Part shown: positions 51,617 to 63,038 of the stretch, one piece after another
Position numbering within the stretch: position 1 is the stretch's first letter
How the letters are laid out: each line of letters begins with the position of its first letter
The notes under the pieces: model-generated
What the model was told of the DNA's origin: nothing
The model's database searches: none
Seen by the model: only the letters and a program-made list of their open reading frames with translations
Made by a program: the position numbers and the translations under genes
Source of the DNA: Boswellia sacra
Lineage: Eukaryota > Streptophyta > Magnoliopsida > Sapindales > Burseraceae
Length of the DNA stretch: 64,000 bases
Assembly (NCBI GenBank): GCA_013180625.2
Contig: SNVD02011507.1
Coordinates: forward strand, 620,001 to 684,000
Direction of reading: 5' to 3'

Positions 51617-51688
51617 GGGGCATTCCGAGAATTGAACTCGGGACCTCTCGCACCCTAAGCGAGAATCATACCACTAGACCAAATGCCC
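51617..51688 (-). tRNA. tRNA-Pro (anticodon AGG)
   Basis: 72 nt, identical to the TGG gene at 70 positions; the differences are one D-loop base and the first anticodon base. All stems pair, and a TTTTT run about 20 nt downstream on its strand is a good Pol III terminator. It faces the other tRNA-Pro gene. Confidence 0.95.
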
Positions 51689-52050
51689 TTGTGACCGCTG
51701 ATGCCTATATATTTTCTTTGATATCGGGTAAATAAAAGTGGCACAGTCCTCCTCGGACTCCCACACCTCAAGTTGCAGTTCTATTTAAACTCTCGTCTCG
51801 TGACCTGATGAGTGGCTTTATAAGTGACAACCACAATGACAATCTCTCTCTTAAACCCTGGCAAATGGAAATTGTTTCTGTCGCTTCTTTGTGATTGCAT
51901 TGCTTTACGTAAAGCTAAAAGGTAATCTTATCCATTATTCATCTTTCTTTATTCCCTTTTCCTAACAGAGTTAATAATCATGCGTGCGTGACAACCAGGT
52001 TAAAAAGCTTTTGATTGTTTCTCTATTTGAAAGATTTGATCTCATTAACC

Positions 52051-52097
52051 AAAAAAAAAAAAAAAAAAAGAGAGAGAGAGACACACACACACACAGA
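52051..52097. repeat. Compound microsatellite: poly-A, (AG)n, (AC)n
   Basis: About 19 A, then AG and AC dinucleotides, upstream of the F-box gene. Confidence 0.9.
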
Positions 52098-52699
52098 GAA
52101 TAGTGATCCCATGGAAGAGAGAAAACGTAATCTTTGTGTTGTAATGAATATGGTAGGTAGCCTTGTGGGTTTATTTTTCTATAACAAAACCCTCCTATTG
52201 CCATTTGAAAAAGGTGCAAATCTGATTTGTGAATGGTGATTCTACATTCAGTCAGTAGATTTTGATCTAATGTATAATGTAGAGTCTACATCAAAAAGTC
52301 TGTGTTAAATCTAATGTATAATGGAGAGACTACATTAGAAAGTCTGTGTTTCTTCTATCATTTTTAGTGCAAATTTGGTCATTAGAAAGTCTTGTTTCTT
52401 TTAGTAAGTCATTGGCTTCCTTGGAAATGGCAGACTAGCCTAATCAGGTTAGATTACAAATGCGATGTAAATTAAATGGTAAACATTCTTCTGCATCTGG
52501 ATACTATTTGATCATGATCATTAATCTTTACTGCATCTCTTCAATGTGATTTACATATTTTGAACTCTTCTTTGGTCAATGGCTTCTGGAGTACTTTTTT
52601 TTTTTTTTTTGCTAATTTATGTATTATACGTTTCTCTATTATGAGTATTCTGTTAATATTAAAATGTTTCTGTTGATGACAAGTAGTTTTTGCAGTAAA

Positions 52700-53623
52700 A
52701 TGGGAAGCAGACAGTGGGCAGACCTTCCTTCGGAGCTAACAATAATAATTGCAGATCGTTTAGGCATAATTGATCTGCTCAGTTTTCGCAGTGTTTGTAA
52801 AGGTTGGAATTATGCTGCCTCCAATTCTTCAGCACAGATTGAATCTTCACCAAACATTGAACCTTGGTTTCTACTTTATGGTGAAAACTCTCAGTGCCTT
52901 TTGCTTAGCAGATCGGATAAAAAGTACAAAATCAATATCCCAGAATTGAACGGAGCAACATGCATTGCATCCAATGAAGGGTGGCTTCTTCTACACCAAG
53001 AAAGCTCAATGTTCTTCTTTTGCCCCTTCTCCCGTTCTAAAATAGACCTTCCTCAGTTTCCCAACGATAGACTACATCATGAACACATTGCTGCATTTTC
53101 ATCTCCTCCAACATCCAAAGATTGCATTGTTTCTGTTGCTTGGCAGAATGACAAATTGGAAGTGGAACTATATGTGCTTCATCGTGGGGCTAATGAATGG
53201 ACTTTGCACAAATATTCTCACGCCAGAGGGAAAGTAAACACAATTAAAGCTGTTGCTTATCATGATAAAACTTTCCAGTTTTATGATGATATAGATGTTT
53301 TAGTTACCTTTTCTCCTGAAAGTGGAAAGTGGGATAGATTTCGCATCATTTATAGCTCCAAAGACAATTCACCTGGCATTGAACCTTTACCGTTTACACT
53401 CAGCAGGGGCAGTTTTAAATTGAAAAGCATGAACCAAAAGCTGGGATTAGCAGAGGATGTATCAGTTGATACTTGTGGGACAGTAGTGCCATATGATGGT
53501 CGCGACATGATAGTTTTCAATGAGAACATCTCTCAACAATCTGCAAGCCAACGCCAATGCCGCCTCAAAGGAGTATGGATCAAACCCAGGTTCTATCAAG
53601 TTTCTTCAGAAGTGCGTTGGTAG
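52700..53623 (+). CDS. F-box protein with DUF295-type domain, 307 aa
   Basis: The start MGSRQWADLPSELTIIIADR enters an F-box at residues 6-45 (LSFRSVCKGWNYAA). The frame is open upstream, but TTTTTGCAG at 52686-52694 is a good 3' splice site just before this ATG, suggesting a 5' UTR intron, so this start is preferred. The rest fits plant F-box/DUF295 proteins, with SNEGWLLLHQESSMFFFCPF and, near the C-terminus, DIDVLVTFSPESGKWDRF. Family members join SCF ubiquitin ligases and select targets; the target is unknown. This very large plant family duplicates often. It is not part of the Arabidopsis gene order that surrounds it, so it may be a later insertion. Confidence 0.88.
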   Translation: MGSRQWADLPSELTIIIADRLGIIDLLSFRSVCKGWNYAASNSSAQIESSPNIEPWFLLYGENSQCLLLSRSDKKYKINIPELNGATCIASNEGWLLLHQESSMFFFCPFSRSKIDLPQFPNDRLHHEHIAAFSSPPTSKDCIVSVAWQNDKLEVELYVLHRGANEWTLHKYSHARGKVNTIKAVAYHDKTFQFYDDIDVLVTFSPESGKWDRFRIIYSSKDNSPGIEPLPFTLSRGSFKLKSMNQKLGLAEDVSVDTCGTVVPYDGRDMIVFNENISQQSASQRQCRLKGVWIKPRFYQVSSEVRW

Positions 53624-54033
53624 CCATCAGGGATACACTCTTATGATTGAATAATTTTTACTTTCTCCTCGGATTTTCGATACTTTCTAGTCGTTCTATT
53701 GTTTGACAGACACTTTTATCAAGAATAATTAACTTTTATGATTTTATTTTTCGGTTAATTATTCCTCATTGATCCATTGAAATTGGAAATCCTTTCCATT
53801 TGGTACCATTTTCTTTTCTTAAACTAAAATAAGATCGAAATATTACTGTTTAGGTCCATCCGAGCTCCCAAAGATTATTTTATTATTGAGTGAGTTAAAT
53901 TAAGTTTTCTGTTTATCTAATTTATCATATTATAAATTTAAAATTTTATTCTTTTTGAAAGCTCTATAAAATGAAAAAGATTCACTATGATGTTCACTTA
54001 TAGTTGATGAACACTTTATTCACTCACACTCAT

Positions 54034-54153
54034 CAATCCTATATAAACAACATTCTAATCACCAAGAGCTCTATGCATAGCAAACTAACTTACCAATCCT
54101 ATATAAACAACTTTCTAATCACCAAGAACTCCATCCATAGTAAACCGACTCGT
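54034..54153. repeat. Tandem duplication, 2 x 60 bp
   Basis: CAATCCTATATAAACAAC-TTCTAATCACCAAGA at 54034 is repeated at 54094 with few changes. Each copy contains a TATATAAA, so a TATA box is duplicated. Confidence 0.85.
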
Positions 54154-54899
54154 AAATCTTTGTTGAACTTTCTTCCTACAATTTGAGTCCCTCTCAAATT
54201 GTATTGAAAGAGATAATCACGCCCTCTTTACAACTAAAATCATGATAATTATCACTACTCATGCTAAACTCATTGCACATAAAACATTAACTGGACATTA
54301 ACTGGTTTTGAGCTGAAATGAATTAGTTAAATACTCATCCAGCAAGTTTTCTTGTTCAAGTTTCCTTATTGAACAAGAACAACGATTCTTCAAAATCTGC
54401 ATAAATCATTCATAATCTATAAATCTTGAAGATATAGAAAAACTAAATCAAGTTAGGATATTGAATAAATAAACACAATATATGTCATTTCCTAAAGTGA
54501 GATATAATCAACACTTTTCTAATGTAAATCCAAATTCTGAAGATATTATCCAGTTAAGTAACATAAATGTATTAGTTCAAAACAGCAAAGTATAAAATAA
54601 AATATTAGAATATTTATTTTCTCTTAAAATACCAACACATCAATGCTATATAGATTGACTAGGAGATATGGCAGTCCACTTGGCAAGGAGATATGGCAGT
54701 CCACTTGGCATTGTCCTAGCATACTTGACATTGTCCTAACACTTTTTATTATTTTAAGGTTTTATTTTAAATTTTATCATTTATTTATTTATTACGTATT
54801 AGTCTGAAATTAAAAATTAGAACCAAAGTTAATTATTATAAATATAATAAGAAACAATCACTAAAAACATATAATTTTATATAAAATATAATTTTGTAA
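54154..54899. other. Intergenic region, no gene recognised
   Basis: AT-rich; only the short duplication listed next stands out. Confidence 0.5.
54661..54710. repeat. Perfect tandem duplication, 2 x 25 bp
   Basis: AGGAGATATGGCAGTCCACT-TGGCA occurs twice without a mismatch, followed by a second small duplication based on TTGTCCTA. Confidence 0.95.
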
Positions 54900-55263
54900 T
54901 GGATTGGGATTGGCTGCTCGTTATTCCATCGGTTGGACAATCCTTTTTGGACTAGCCTTTTCGATTTTGGAGCTACTTTAGTTGCTGGGTTAAGAAGCTA
55001 GTTGAATCTTTTTGGAAAAGGACCCATTTCTCATGATTCTATCCTGGTTCCTGGTTTTAGGTTCTTTGCTTATCACGTGGCCCTTTCTCATCGAAGACAG
55101 TAAGCGACATACGAATCGTGGCATACCAATTGTGAAATTCACTCCATTCATTCCTTGTTAGTCTCCCTCCGAACCAAAGAGTCCCTGATCCTATTTTATC
55201 CCACGGCTATTCACTCCTAGTTATCCTAGTGAATGGAATCCCGTTCATTCACAGAAAGAAGGG
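54900..55263. other. Possible organelle-derived insertion
   Basis: About 360 bp of moderate GC with sharp borders to AT-rich flanks. Features such as GAATGGAATCCCGTTCATTC and GGGCGGTCAATAGG look like plant mitochondrial intergenic DNA. This is an impression from composition and style. Confidence 0.35.
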
Positions 55264-55604
55264 CGGTCAATAGGAATTGTAAAAAGTCAAGAAATTAAAC
55301 GATGACCACGACATGTCGCCCACAAGTGAAATATGAAAGCAACATGTCGTCCAAAATGACGTGGACTAGTGGACGACAGGTCTTCCAAAAAAACAATAAA
55401 AATAAAAATTGCTAATTTTGAGAGTATACGAAAGTCAAAATTATAAAAATTGCAACTTGAACAATTGGGAAGGCCATAATCTATCCTGTGAGTCGCATAC
55501 ATTATTATTATTACCTTTCAAAGTTTAGTCTCCAGCCAGTTTGTTGGTGGTATTAAGTATTGACTATTACTTGGACAAAAGCTGAAGGCTGCAAGTAGCC
55601 ATTA

Positions 55605-55606
<2 letters not shown>

Positions 55607-55630
<24 letters not shown>
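55607..55630. repeat. (CT)n microsatellite in the SDR 5' region
   Basis: CT dinucleotides followed by GTGTGT, ending about 30 bp before the first predicted SDR exon codons. Confidence 0.9.
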
Positions 55631-55636
<6 letters not shown>

Positions 55637-55658
55637 ATAAATCATCTGCTATAAAGCA

Positions 55659-57971
55659 ATTATCAGGACGGCGTTAAGGTATGCTTCTCCATCTGTCATC
55701 TGTGTATGGTATTTCTTCAATTCAATTTTCATCCCTTCTTTCTTCATATTCAGATAAGATATTATATTAGGAATCTGAATTTTCGTTCTCTAATTGCTAA
55801 ACCAATAATTGTACTTCACTTCATTTATTATGAGAATCCAACTTTCTTGGTCTCTAATTAGCATTGTATATAAGGAGTAGCAGCAGTTGAATAACCGCTT
55901 ATTCCTGTTTCTACTCTGCAAACAGTAAAACTGTGTCCATCTCAAGAGCTTTTCAGAGCTTCAACAACGGATTCTCCACAGAGACCGGAAGTGCAAGGTA
56001 TGATTCAAAGTTGTTTTGTCCATCCTTTATTTTTACTCCTATTTTTGTTTATGCTTTTCCTAGGTAATGAACTTGGTAATTATTGAAAGTTGAGAACTTG
56101 TTATAGAACGAAACCTTTTCTTTTTCTGGATTTATGAAACAACTCAAAGTGGTTTAAATAACGCGATACTCCAGAGCATGCCACAAAGCAAAACCTGCTA
56201 CAATCTGGGTTCTTCAGACATTTTTCAATTAAATTATTATTATATTTCGTAAAGAAGAAAAAAGATGTTATAGTAGTAGCTGCCCTTTTTATATTTTATT
56301 CCTCCATATATTCCACATAGGGGAGTGGTTGAAGGTTATGGGAGAAGGTTCTTGGCTATATCGTTAAAAAATTAACTATTTGTACTTGGCAGCTTGCCAT
56401 TGCCCTCTTTCAGCTTGGATCTTTGACCGTCCTCAACTATGGAGAAAACACCTGCTGCTGTATATGACTAAAAAGATGAGATAAAAGGTTATTATCTACA
56501 CACTGTTAATCACGGCAAATAATAGTCAAGTTAAAATGGCGGTCTTACATAAACTACGACCAACCCAGATATAATATTTTAGATAATGAAATCCAAGCGT
56601 CTAAGACTCTGACAAATTTTGGACAATTGTTTGGAGTCAGGTAGTATTGTATCCATTGCCATTACCTTCTAACTTTGCAGTAGACAGATAATGGACAACC
56701 ATTATGATACCAATGAATTGTGGGACGAAGTGTTTTATTTTTTTTTCTTTTTTTGGGTATCACTTTTGGGATTCAGTTTCAGGAGAGTCTCAGGATGCCT
56801 CTTTCTTCTTTATTAACCTTAGTAGGAATTGAGTTCTGGGCTGATTTTGTTTTGCTTTTAGGGTTGCTTTACCTGTATGAATCCTACAGTAATCTTTCTT
56901 TTAACATAGTCTATATTGTTCTTTGAAACCTTTTTCTTATACTTTTCCCTCCCTCCTCAAAGGGTGATCCACCACTTTTTTGAATATTTGGTTCAATTTT
57001 GTATTCTTTCCTTCTATTAGTATAATTTTCAGTTTCCTATTGAAAAATTTAAAAAGAAATGTAAACTGCCACTACTGAAATGTACACCTTACTTCTCGTT
57101 ACTCTTAAATTGTTAGATTTAATCTACATATGATAATTAGAATCTTTTGTTATATCTGTTACAAAGAAAGCTAGAAAGGAAAGTGGCACTGATCACTGGA
57201 GCAGCAAGTGGCATAGGAAAGGCAACTGCCACAAAATTTATCAACAATGGTGCCAAAGTTGTTATTGCAGATATCCAACACCAGCTTGGCGAAGAAACTG
57301 CAGATGAACTTGGACCCAACGCCACCTTCATTGCTTGCGATGTTACTAAAGAATCAGACATCTCCAATGCTGTTGATTTTACCGTTACTAGATACAACCA
57401 ACTTGACATCATGTACAATAACGCGGGGGTGGCCTGCCACACTCCTCGAAGTATTGTGGACCTTGACCTCGAAGTTTTTGATCGAGTCATGCGCATCAAT
57501 GTGCATGGAATGGTGGCTGGGATCAAACATTCATCACGTGTTATGATCCCACGTGGAAGTGGGTCAATTTTGTGCACAGCCAATGTCACAGGAATAATGG
57601 GTGGGCTAGCACAGCATACATATTCAGTATCCAAGTCAGCTGTTATTGGACTTGTCAAGACTATGGCAGCTGAGCTATGCCGGCATGGGATCAGGATTAA
57701 TTGCATATCACCTTTTGCCATTCCAACTCCATTTGTAATGAAAGAATTGAGTCAGATATATCCTGGTGTTGATGCTCAGCGACTTGCGGAATTGGTGCAC
57801 AATACTGGTGTTTTAGAGGGGGCAAATTGTGAACCCACAGATATAGCAAATGCTGCACTCTACCTCGCATCCGATGATTCCAAGTATGTTTGTGGACATA
57901 ATTTGGTGGTTGATGGAGGTTTTACATCAATCAAGACTATTGCATTGCCTGCACCTGAATCGATGCAGTAG
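55659..57971 (+). CDS. Short-chain dehydrogenase/reductase, about 298 aa, start codon and catalytic Ser altered
   Basis: Exons are 55659-55678, 55926-55997 and 57167-57971. The protein starts with a likely mitochondrial leader (KTVSISRAFQSFNNGFSTET), then the NAD(P) motif TGAASGIG, then NNAG, then YSVSK with the catalytic Tyr and Lys, ending HNLVVDGGF. It resembles the ABA2/SDR110C class, and At4g03140 from memory. Two defects: no in-frame ATG exists in the first two exons (the codon where Met is expected is ATT, in ATTATCAGGACGGCG), and the residue 13 before the catalytic Tyr, normally Ser (TASVTG), is Asn (TANVTG). The frame is otherwise fully open. It could use a non-AUG or a missed upstream start, or be an early pseudogene. 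Confidence 0.7.
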
Positions 57972-58592
57972 AGTTCATTTTCATATGCAGTTTGAGCAGT
58001 AATACATTTGTAAATGATGTGTTGCAAGTCCTAGGTTGGTCCATTAGATCAAAACTGACTCATTTTCTTCACCTTATGGTATATGCTGATTGGGCGGAGC
58101 CAGTTCCATGCCACCTGAACTATCAATACAAATTGAGAGAATAGTCTTTGTCTGAACAAAATATCGAGGTTTTTGTCTTTCACTTATCTTGAGATAGAAT
58201 ATGCTCTTTTTTCAATTATTCTTGAAGCTGAAAGCCATTTAATATGTTTTTGGATGTTAATTATTGTTCTGATAGCTCATAGTTTGTGTATTCGACAGAC
58301 AGTGCAAATACCGAGAAGTCAATCCTTTGTTGCACATAGGAGAAATATCAAAACACATGCGTGGCTTGCTTCAAAACTATGGGATGTATAATTATTTGGA
58401 CTATCATGAACAGTTTAGTACACAGCCGAGTAATATTGTAGGAGATATTGGTCCAGAATACAACATGGATGGGCAAGCCACACCCACGGTAGGGCATATA
58501 GTGCTTCATGGATTTATTACGTCTATACCTCAACAGGAAATTCTCAAGGAATTTCCGCTATATCATCCTTGGCAGACAAGTTGAACAATTAA
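57972..58592. other. Region between the converging SDR and DQD/SDH genes
   Basis: Holds the 3' UTRs of both genes. A plus-strand stretch at about 58320-58584 is open for some 85 codons (QNYGMYNYLDYHEQFSTQPS) but matches no family I know. Confidence 0.4.
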
Positions 58593-61500
58593 TCAGAATT
58601 GTTCTAAAACAAGCTTGCGCATGAAGTCTTCTGGAGCTGCAAGGCAGTGGAAGCAAAGGTTGAAGAGCTTAGATCGTTTCTACTGTTAGTAGTAAACACT
58701 AGAAGTCCCTTAATTTTTATAGTTAAATTGTTCTTAGAGACATAAGACCAAATTAAGAGGAGAAATATGAATGGTACCTAAGCCACCAGTGAACAGTCTG
58801 AATTGACCAAGAGCCTGCCTGATGAACATCTCAACCCCGCTAACAACAATGGCCCCAACCTCTGCAGCCTCTTGCAAAAGCCTTGTATTTCTTGGTGTGT
58901 ATACAGCATCGAATACCAGGTCATATGCTTTCAAGGCCTCCTAAAAAACATGAAAGGAGGGGCTTGTTGATTAATTTGTGCGGTTAAGTATTATGATGCT
59001 TGATGCAAGAGATAGAAAGAACGAGAGGTGAACCTTGGGAACAGGACTTTGATGTGTATTAGGTTCCATTCCAATAGCAGAAGCATTAGCAAGAATCATG
59101 CCGTTCTCTGGGGAGAATGTGACTAAACTTTCATATGGGAGTGCTTCCCCTGAAACAGCATCTGCGAGAGCCTTTGCTCTCTCTTTTGAGAGGAAAAAAA
59201 TAAAATGACATTCCATTGGTTACAGACTAGAACTTGCATTACATTTTTTGAGGGTAAATTACGTGACACATGAGAGCACTTTTATAGATTTTCTTACCAT
59301 AATTGCGATTAAAAATGACAACCCGAGCTCCTTTACTTTTGGCACCAAAAGCCAATGCTCTTCCTGCACCGCCTGCTCCAACTAGCACGAAAGTTCTCCC
59401 AGCTATAGGAGAAGTGTCTGATGCCATCCCATTTCTACCTTGTCTTTCTGTTAATCAACGGAAGTGCATCAGCTATGCGCTACCTATCATTTAAACCTCT
59501 TTTTTTTTTTTTTTTATTTGGGTTCTTGTCTATCATTTAAATTGCAGGGTTTGTTCCCTCATATGCGGGATTCTATAATCATTTCCTCGCGATACCAGAA
59601 TATGAAACAACAGAATCAAGAAAATGCAATCTCCTACAAGTTACCTCTAAGTGCATCCTCTATTGCTGAGATTGAAGCTTCACAATCTGTGTTATAACCA
59701 ATCAGCTTCCCGTCAATAGGCCTCCTTATTATGGTATTTACAGCTCCTATGGACTGATTCAAAACCATTCCGAAGTTCAGAAGCTTTTATATATTACCAT
59801 GTTGCATATATCATATTTATAAGCCATTCGTCAGTGTAATAGAAAAGAAGGTTATACGTTAAATTAAGTTTGCAGACCTTTGCAACTGGATGGACTTCAT
59901 CACAGCACGTCACTGCAGCTTCCTTATGTGGAATTCCAACACTGTAAAATCCCATCAAAGAAGGAAAAGCCATGTAGTAGAAAGAAGTTATGTAACATAA
60001 CAAATAATTCTTCTAACACATGCAATGCAATAGCGAGTTCTCCAATGTTATTAAAGGGTAATTTTGTACCTGAAACCTGCAAAGTCAGTGCCCGTATAGG
60101 TTTTAAAGAATTCTTTTACATCATCAACGAGCATGGGAACGTAAATTCCATTATATCTCGTATGCCTGAAGGCAGGATTGTGCAGAATTGGCCCTTTACT
60201 ATGGCCAACCGGATTGGAGACGAGGCCAAAAACTTTTGTGTCGGCATTAACGTATTCAAGCTTGTACACTTGTCTAAGGCTGACAAGAGTAGGCAAGCCT
60301 GGAACTGATTTGCCTCCCAGAGATCCATACACTAAAAACCCACCAAATTTTGGACCCAGTAGCTGGCTTATAAGACCTCGACTGCCCACTGCCATAGCAA
60401 TTAATGGCACCTGAACGCACATTAAGTAAGAATTTTATGCCCAATGTTGACAAAGTTTCAACTCATCAAGATCAGGAACAGACGGAATATATTTCATTCA
60501 CCATATGCTGATGCTGGAAAACTTTCCATAACAATAAATATACTTGAAGTGATCATTTGTGATTGTGCCTTGTTTCCTTCAACCTATAAATTATGTTCTG
60601 AGTCAAATGTTTTACATTTATTGCTACGTAAAAGTGGGAAGTTAAGTATTTATTTTGCTTTTTCTATAGCTTCCGTAATTGTCTAGTAAATTGTACAAGT
60701 ATGTACCTGGCAATACGTAAGCATCTGAAAAATAGGAGCCAAATCTGTGATAGAATCCACGGCAATTTCAAGTTTGATAACATCTGCCCCAAGAGCCTGC
60801 ATGGATGCAATCAGATCACCAAGTCTCTCTGCCGAAGGTTTCTCACCATTCACATAGGTTGATACAATTATTTTGCTATTGGATCGATTGTAAATGTATT
60901 CAGACATGTTGGCATCGGAAGCTATCTGCAAATTAAGTTGAGCAACTTTAGTGTTTGCTTGCCAGAGAGCAAATTTATTACTTTGTTTGAAATGATATAT
61001 CTGATCTTTATTTTCTTAACCGTAAAATGTTCCGTATTCGTCTAATCCAGGTGGGAATAATTTAATCCTCAAGTATGACAAATAGTAATAGTTATGACAA
61101 TGAGATAGTAGTCTGATAACACTAATGACTACCTCGTAGTCTAGTTCCACAAATTCGACCTCTAAGTCAAGGGCCCGTCTCAACACTTGATGGCAAGTGC
61201 TCTTGCAGCCTCCCTTGGTTGGGTTCCTTGATGATTTGAGCCTGTAAAATTAATGGCATAATAAATATATTTCACTGCATGGTGATTGATTCTTCATTTG
61301 GTTTACTAAGTCGTGCTGTGCATCAATAGAGAATTTCTTTTCTTAGAGACCAATTATAAGCACCATCGTGTAACATCGGCCATTTGAAAATGATTGAACT
61401 AGTTGAATAGGAGCATTGTTAAAAATAATAAAATAAATGATTTATTTGAAATAATATTTCCGGATTGAAAAAAAGAAGAGAAGAAAGAGAAAAAGTAGCA

Positions 61501-62916
61501 TTTACGTCAATAAAAGTAGGTAAGAAATAAAGATAAAAGAAAACGACGGCACCATGTGATATGTTGATGAGGATGCGGCCCCAATAATTGGATGTAACTT
61601 AGTAGACCTTCTATTACTGGGTCCTATCAAAATATGAATTAAATGTATAACCGAAAGCTGAGCTGATAACTTGATAAGTGATAATTGGTCATAATTTATA
61701 TCAGATAAGAAATTCTTGGCTGAGTAACTGAGACCCTTGGGCACCAAAATTTGACCTGCTACGCCTACAAAATTGTGGCATCCCGTGCTTTCCCTTGATC
61801 ACATATCACGTTGTAGGGCCTTTAGCCCATGTTACGTACAAACTACCTCCTTTCCCCAATTAAATTGTGGTCCAATGTTCATTCAAGCAACAATATTCGG
61901 CTAATTCGTTCAAATATAGGCTGCTTTTGTACATGTTATGAGTTGTTTGCAATTTATTTTCTCTTTCTGCCGACGACTGCTACATGCAGTTCAGAGATAT
62001 TGGCTTAATTAATCTTACTCTTGACATGTCTATTCACTAATCACAGACTGGAAGAAACCAAACTAACCTAATCACAGACTGCTAAAAACAAACAAGCTAA
62101 ATGGGTTCTTTAATATGGACAAACTGACACCCTGACAGCCACCATAATATAAAATGAAGGAAAAGATAAAAAAGGGTCAGAAGTATTAAATTGGAAACGG
62201 GACTTGGGTCATTCAGCGCCATCTGGAACACTAGTACTGGCTCAAGAGCAGGTAGTTATAAACTTTGGGGACCCCTGTCGCCGCTCAGCCTTGTTCTTGG
62301 AAAAATATACATAGGTGGTTGTTTCCAAAACAGTGATACCCTTTACAGGATCTTATAAGATCACAAATATTAATAACTACGTCAGAATACTTATACACTT
62401 GATGAAAATAAGAACAGGAGTGCAGCAAACTGGATCAAATTTAGTGGGAGGTTTTAGATGAGAAGATGAAACGAAATATATTTACGTACTGTGCTTGTTT
62501 ATTTGACTATGGTAGGCAACGATTCAATGTTACAATAGTTAGAGTTAGTAATGTGGGGATGTGATGATCTTATTCAGTTCTTTAGCAGAAAATGAAGAAC
62601 AGTAAATGCAGAGAGTAGAGGTGAAAACAAAATGGAGTTAAGAGCAAGGAAAGACGAGTAGTCTATATATGTTTATGAATGATGATTAGGTTGTGAGAAG
62701 TGAGAAGAAGTACCTGTAGGAGACTATGGAGGGGAGATTTCTTTTGTTGATAAGGTTCTCAACCTCAGAAATGTGAGATAATGTCGTGAGGGAATCAATG
62801 CAAAGCTCTACAAGATCTGCACCTTCAGCTTCTGCTTGCTTCACGGAGGCAAGCATTTCTTCGATGGTTTCACATTCTAATTGGGTGCAAACTAAGAGGT
62901 TTTTCTGGACTGCCAT
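58593..62916 (-). CDS. Dehydroquinate dehydratase/shikimate dehydrogenase family, quinate-dehydrogenase-like, 516 aa
   Basis: Ten exons: 62714-62916, 61133-61241, 60707-60925, 60070-60410, 59878-59941, 59645-59753, 59298-59447, 59034-59182, 58778-58940 and 58593-58636; phases agree throughout. The N-terminal half is a type I DQD fold: Lys155 (GADVIKLE) is kept, but the catalytic His position reads Tyr128 (IIVSTYVNG), Arg in VELR is Cys39, and Gln of SAPGQ is Leu216. The SDH half is intact: Lys297 (IPHKE), Asp335 (GYNTDCEA) and NADP loop GAGGAG at 372. The substrate-pocket Ser and Thr of SDH are Gly250 (HSKGP) and Gly293 (SVGIPHK), as I recall for quinate dehydrogenases. No transit peptide is seen, suggesting a cytosolic enzyme. 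Confidence 0.9.
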
Positions 62917-63030
62917 ATGTGAGAGAGAGCTAGGCTAGCTTAGAAAGTTGCTAGAAGAGCCAAGCCAAGAGACGCTTATTGCTTTGCTTTGAGTTTCAGC
63001 TGCTCACATGCTGCTAGCAAACAACATGCT

Positions 63031-63038
63031 CTTTTATA
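63031..63038 (-). promoter_or_regulatory. TATA box of the DQD/SDH-family gene
   Basis: The minus strand reads TTATAAAAGAGC about 115 bp before the ATG. Confidence 0.65.

Noticed and set aside
57137..57721. A 194-codon minus-strand frame opposite the SDR gene.
   Set aside because: It mirrors the SDR exon and has no independent family features.
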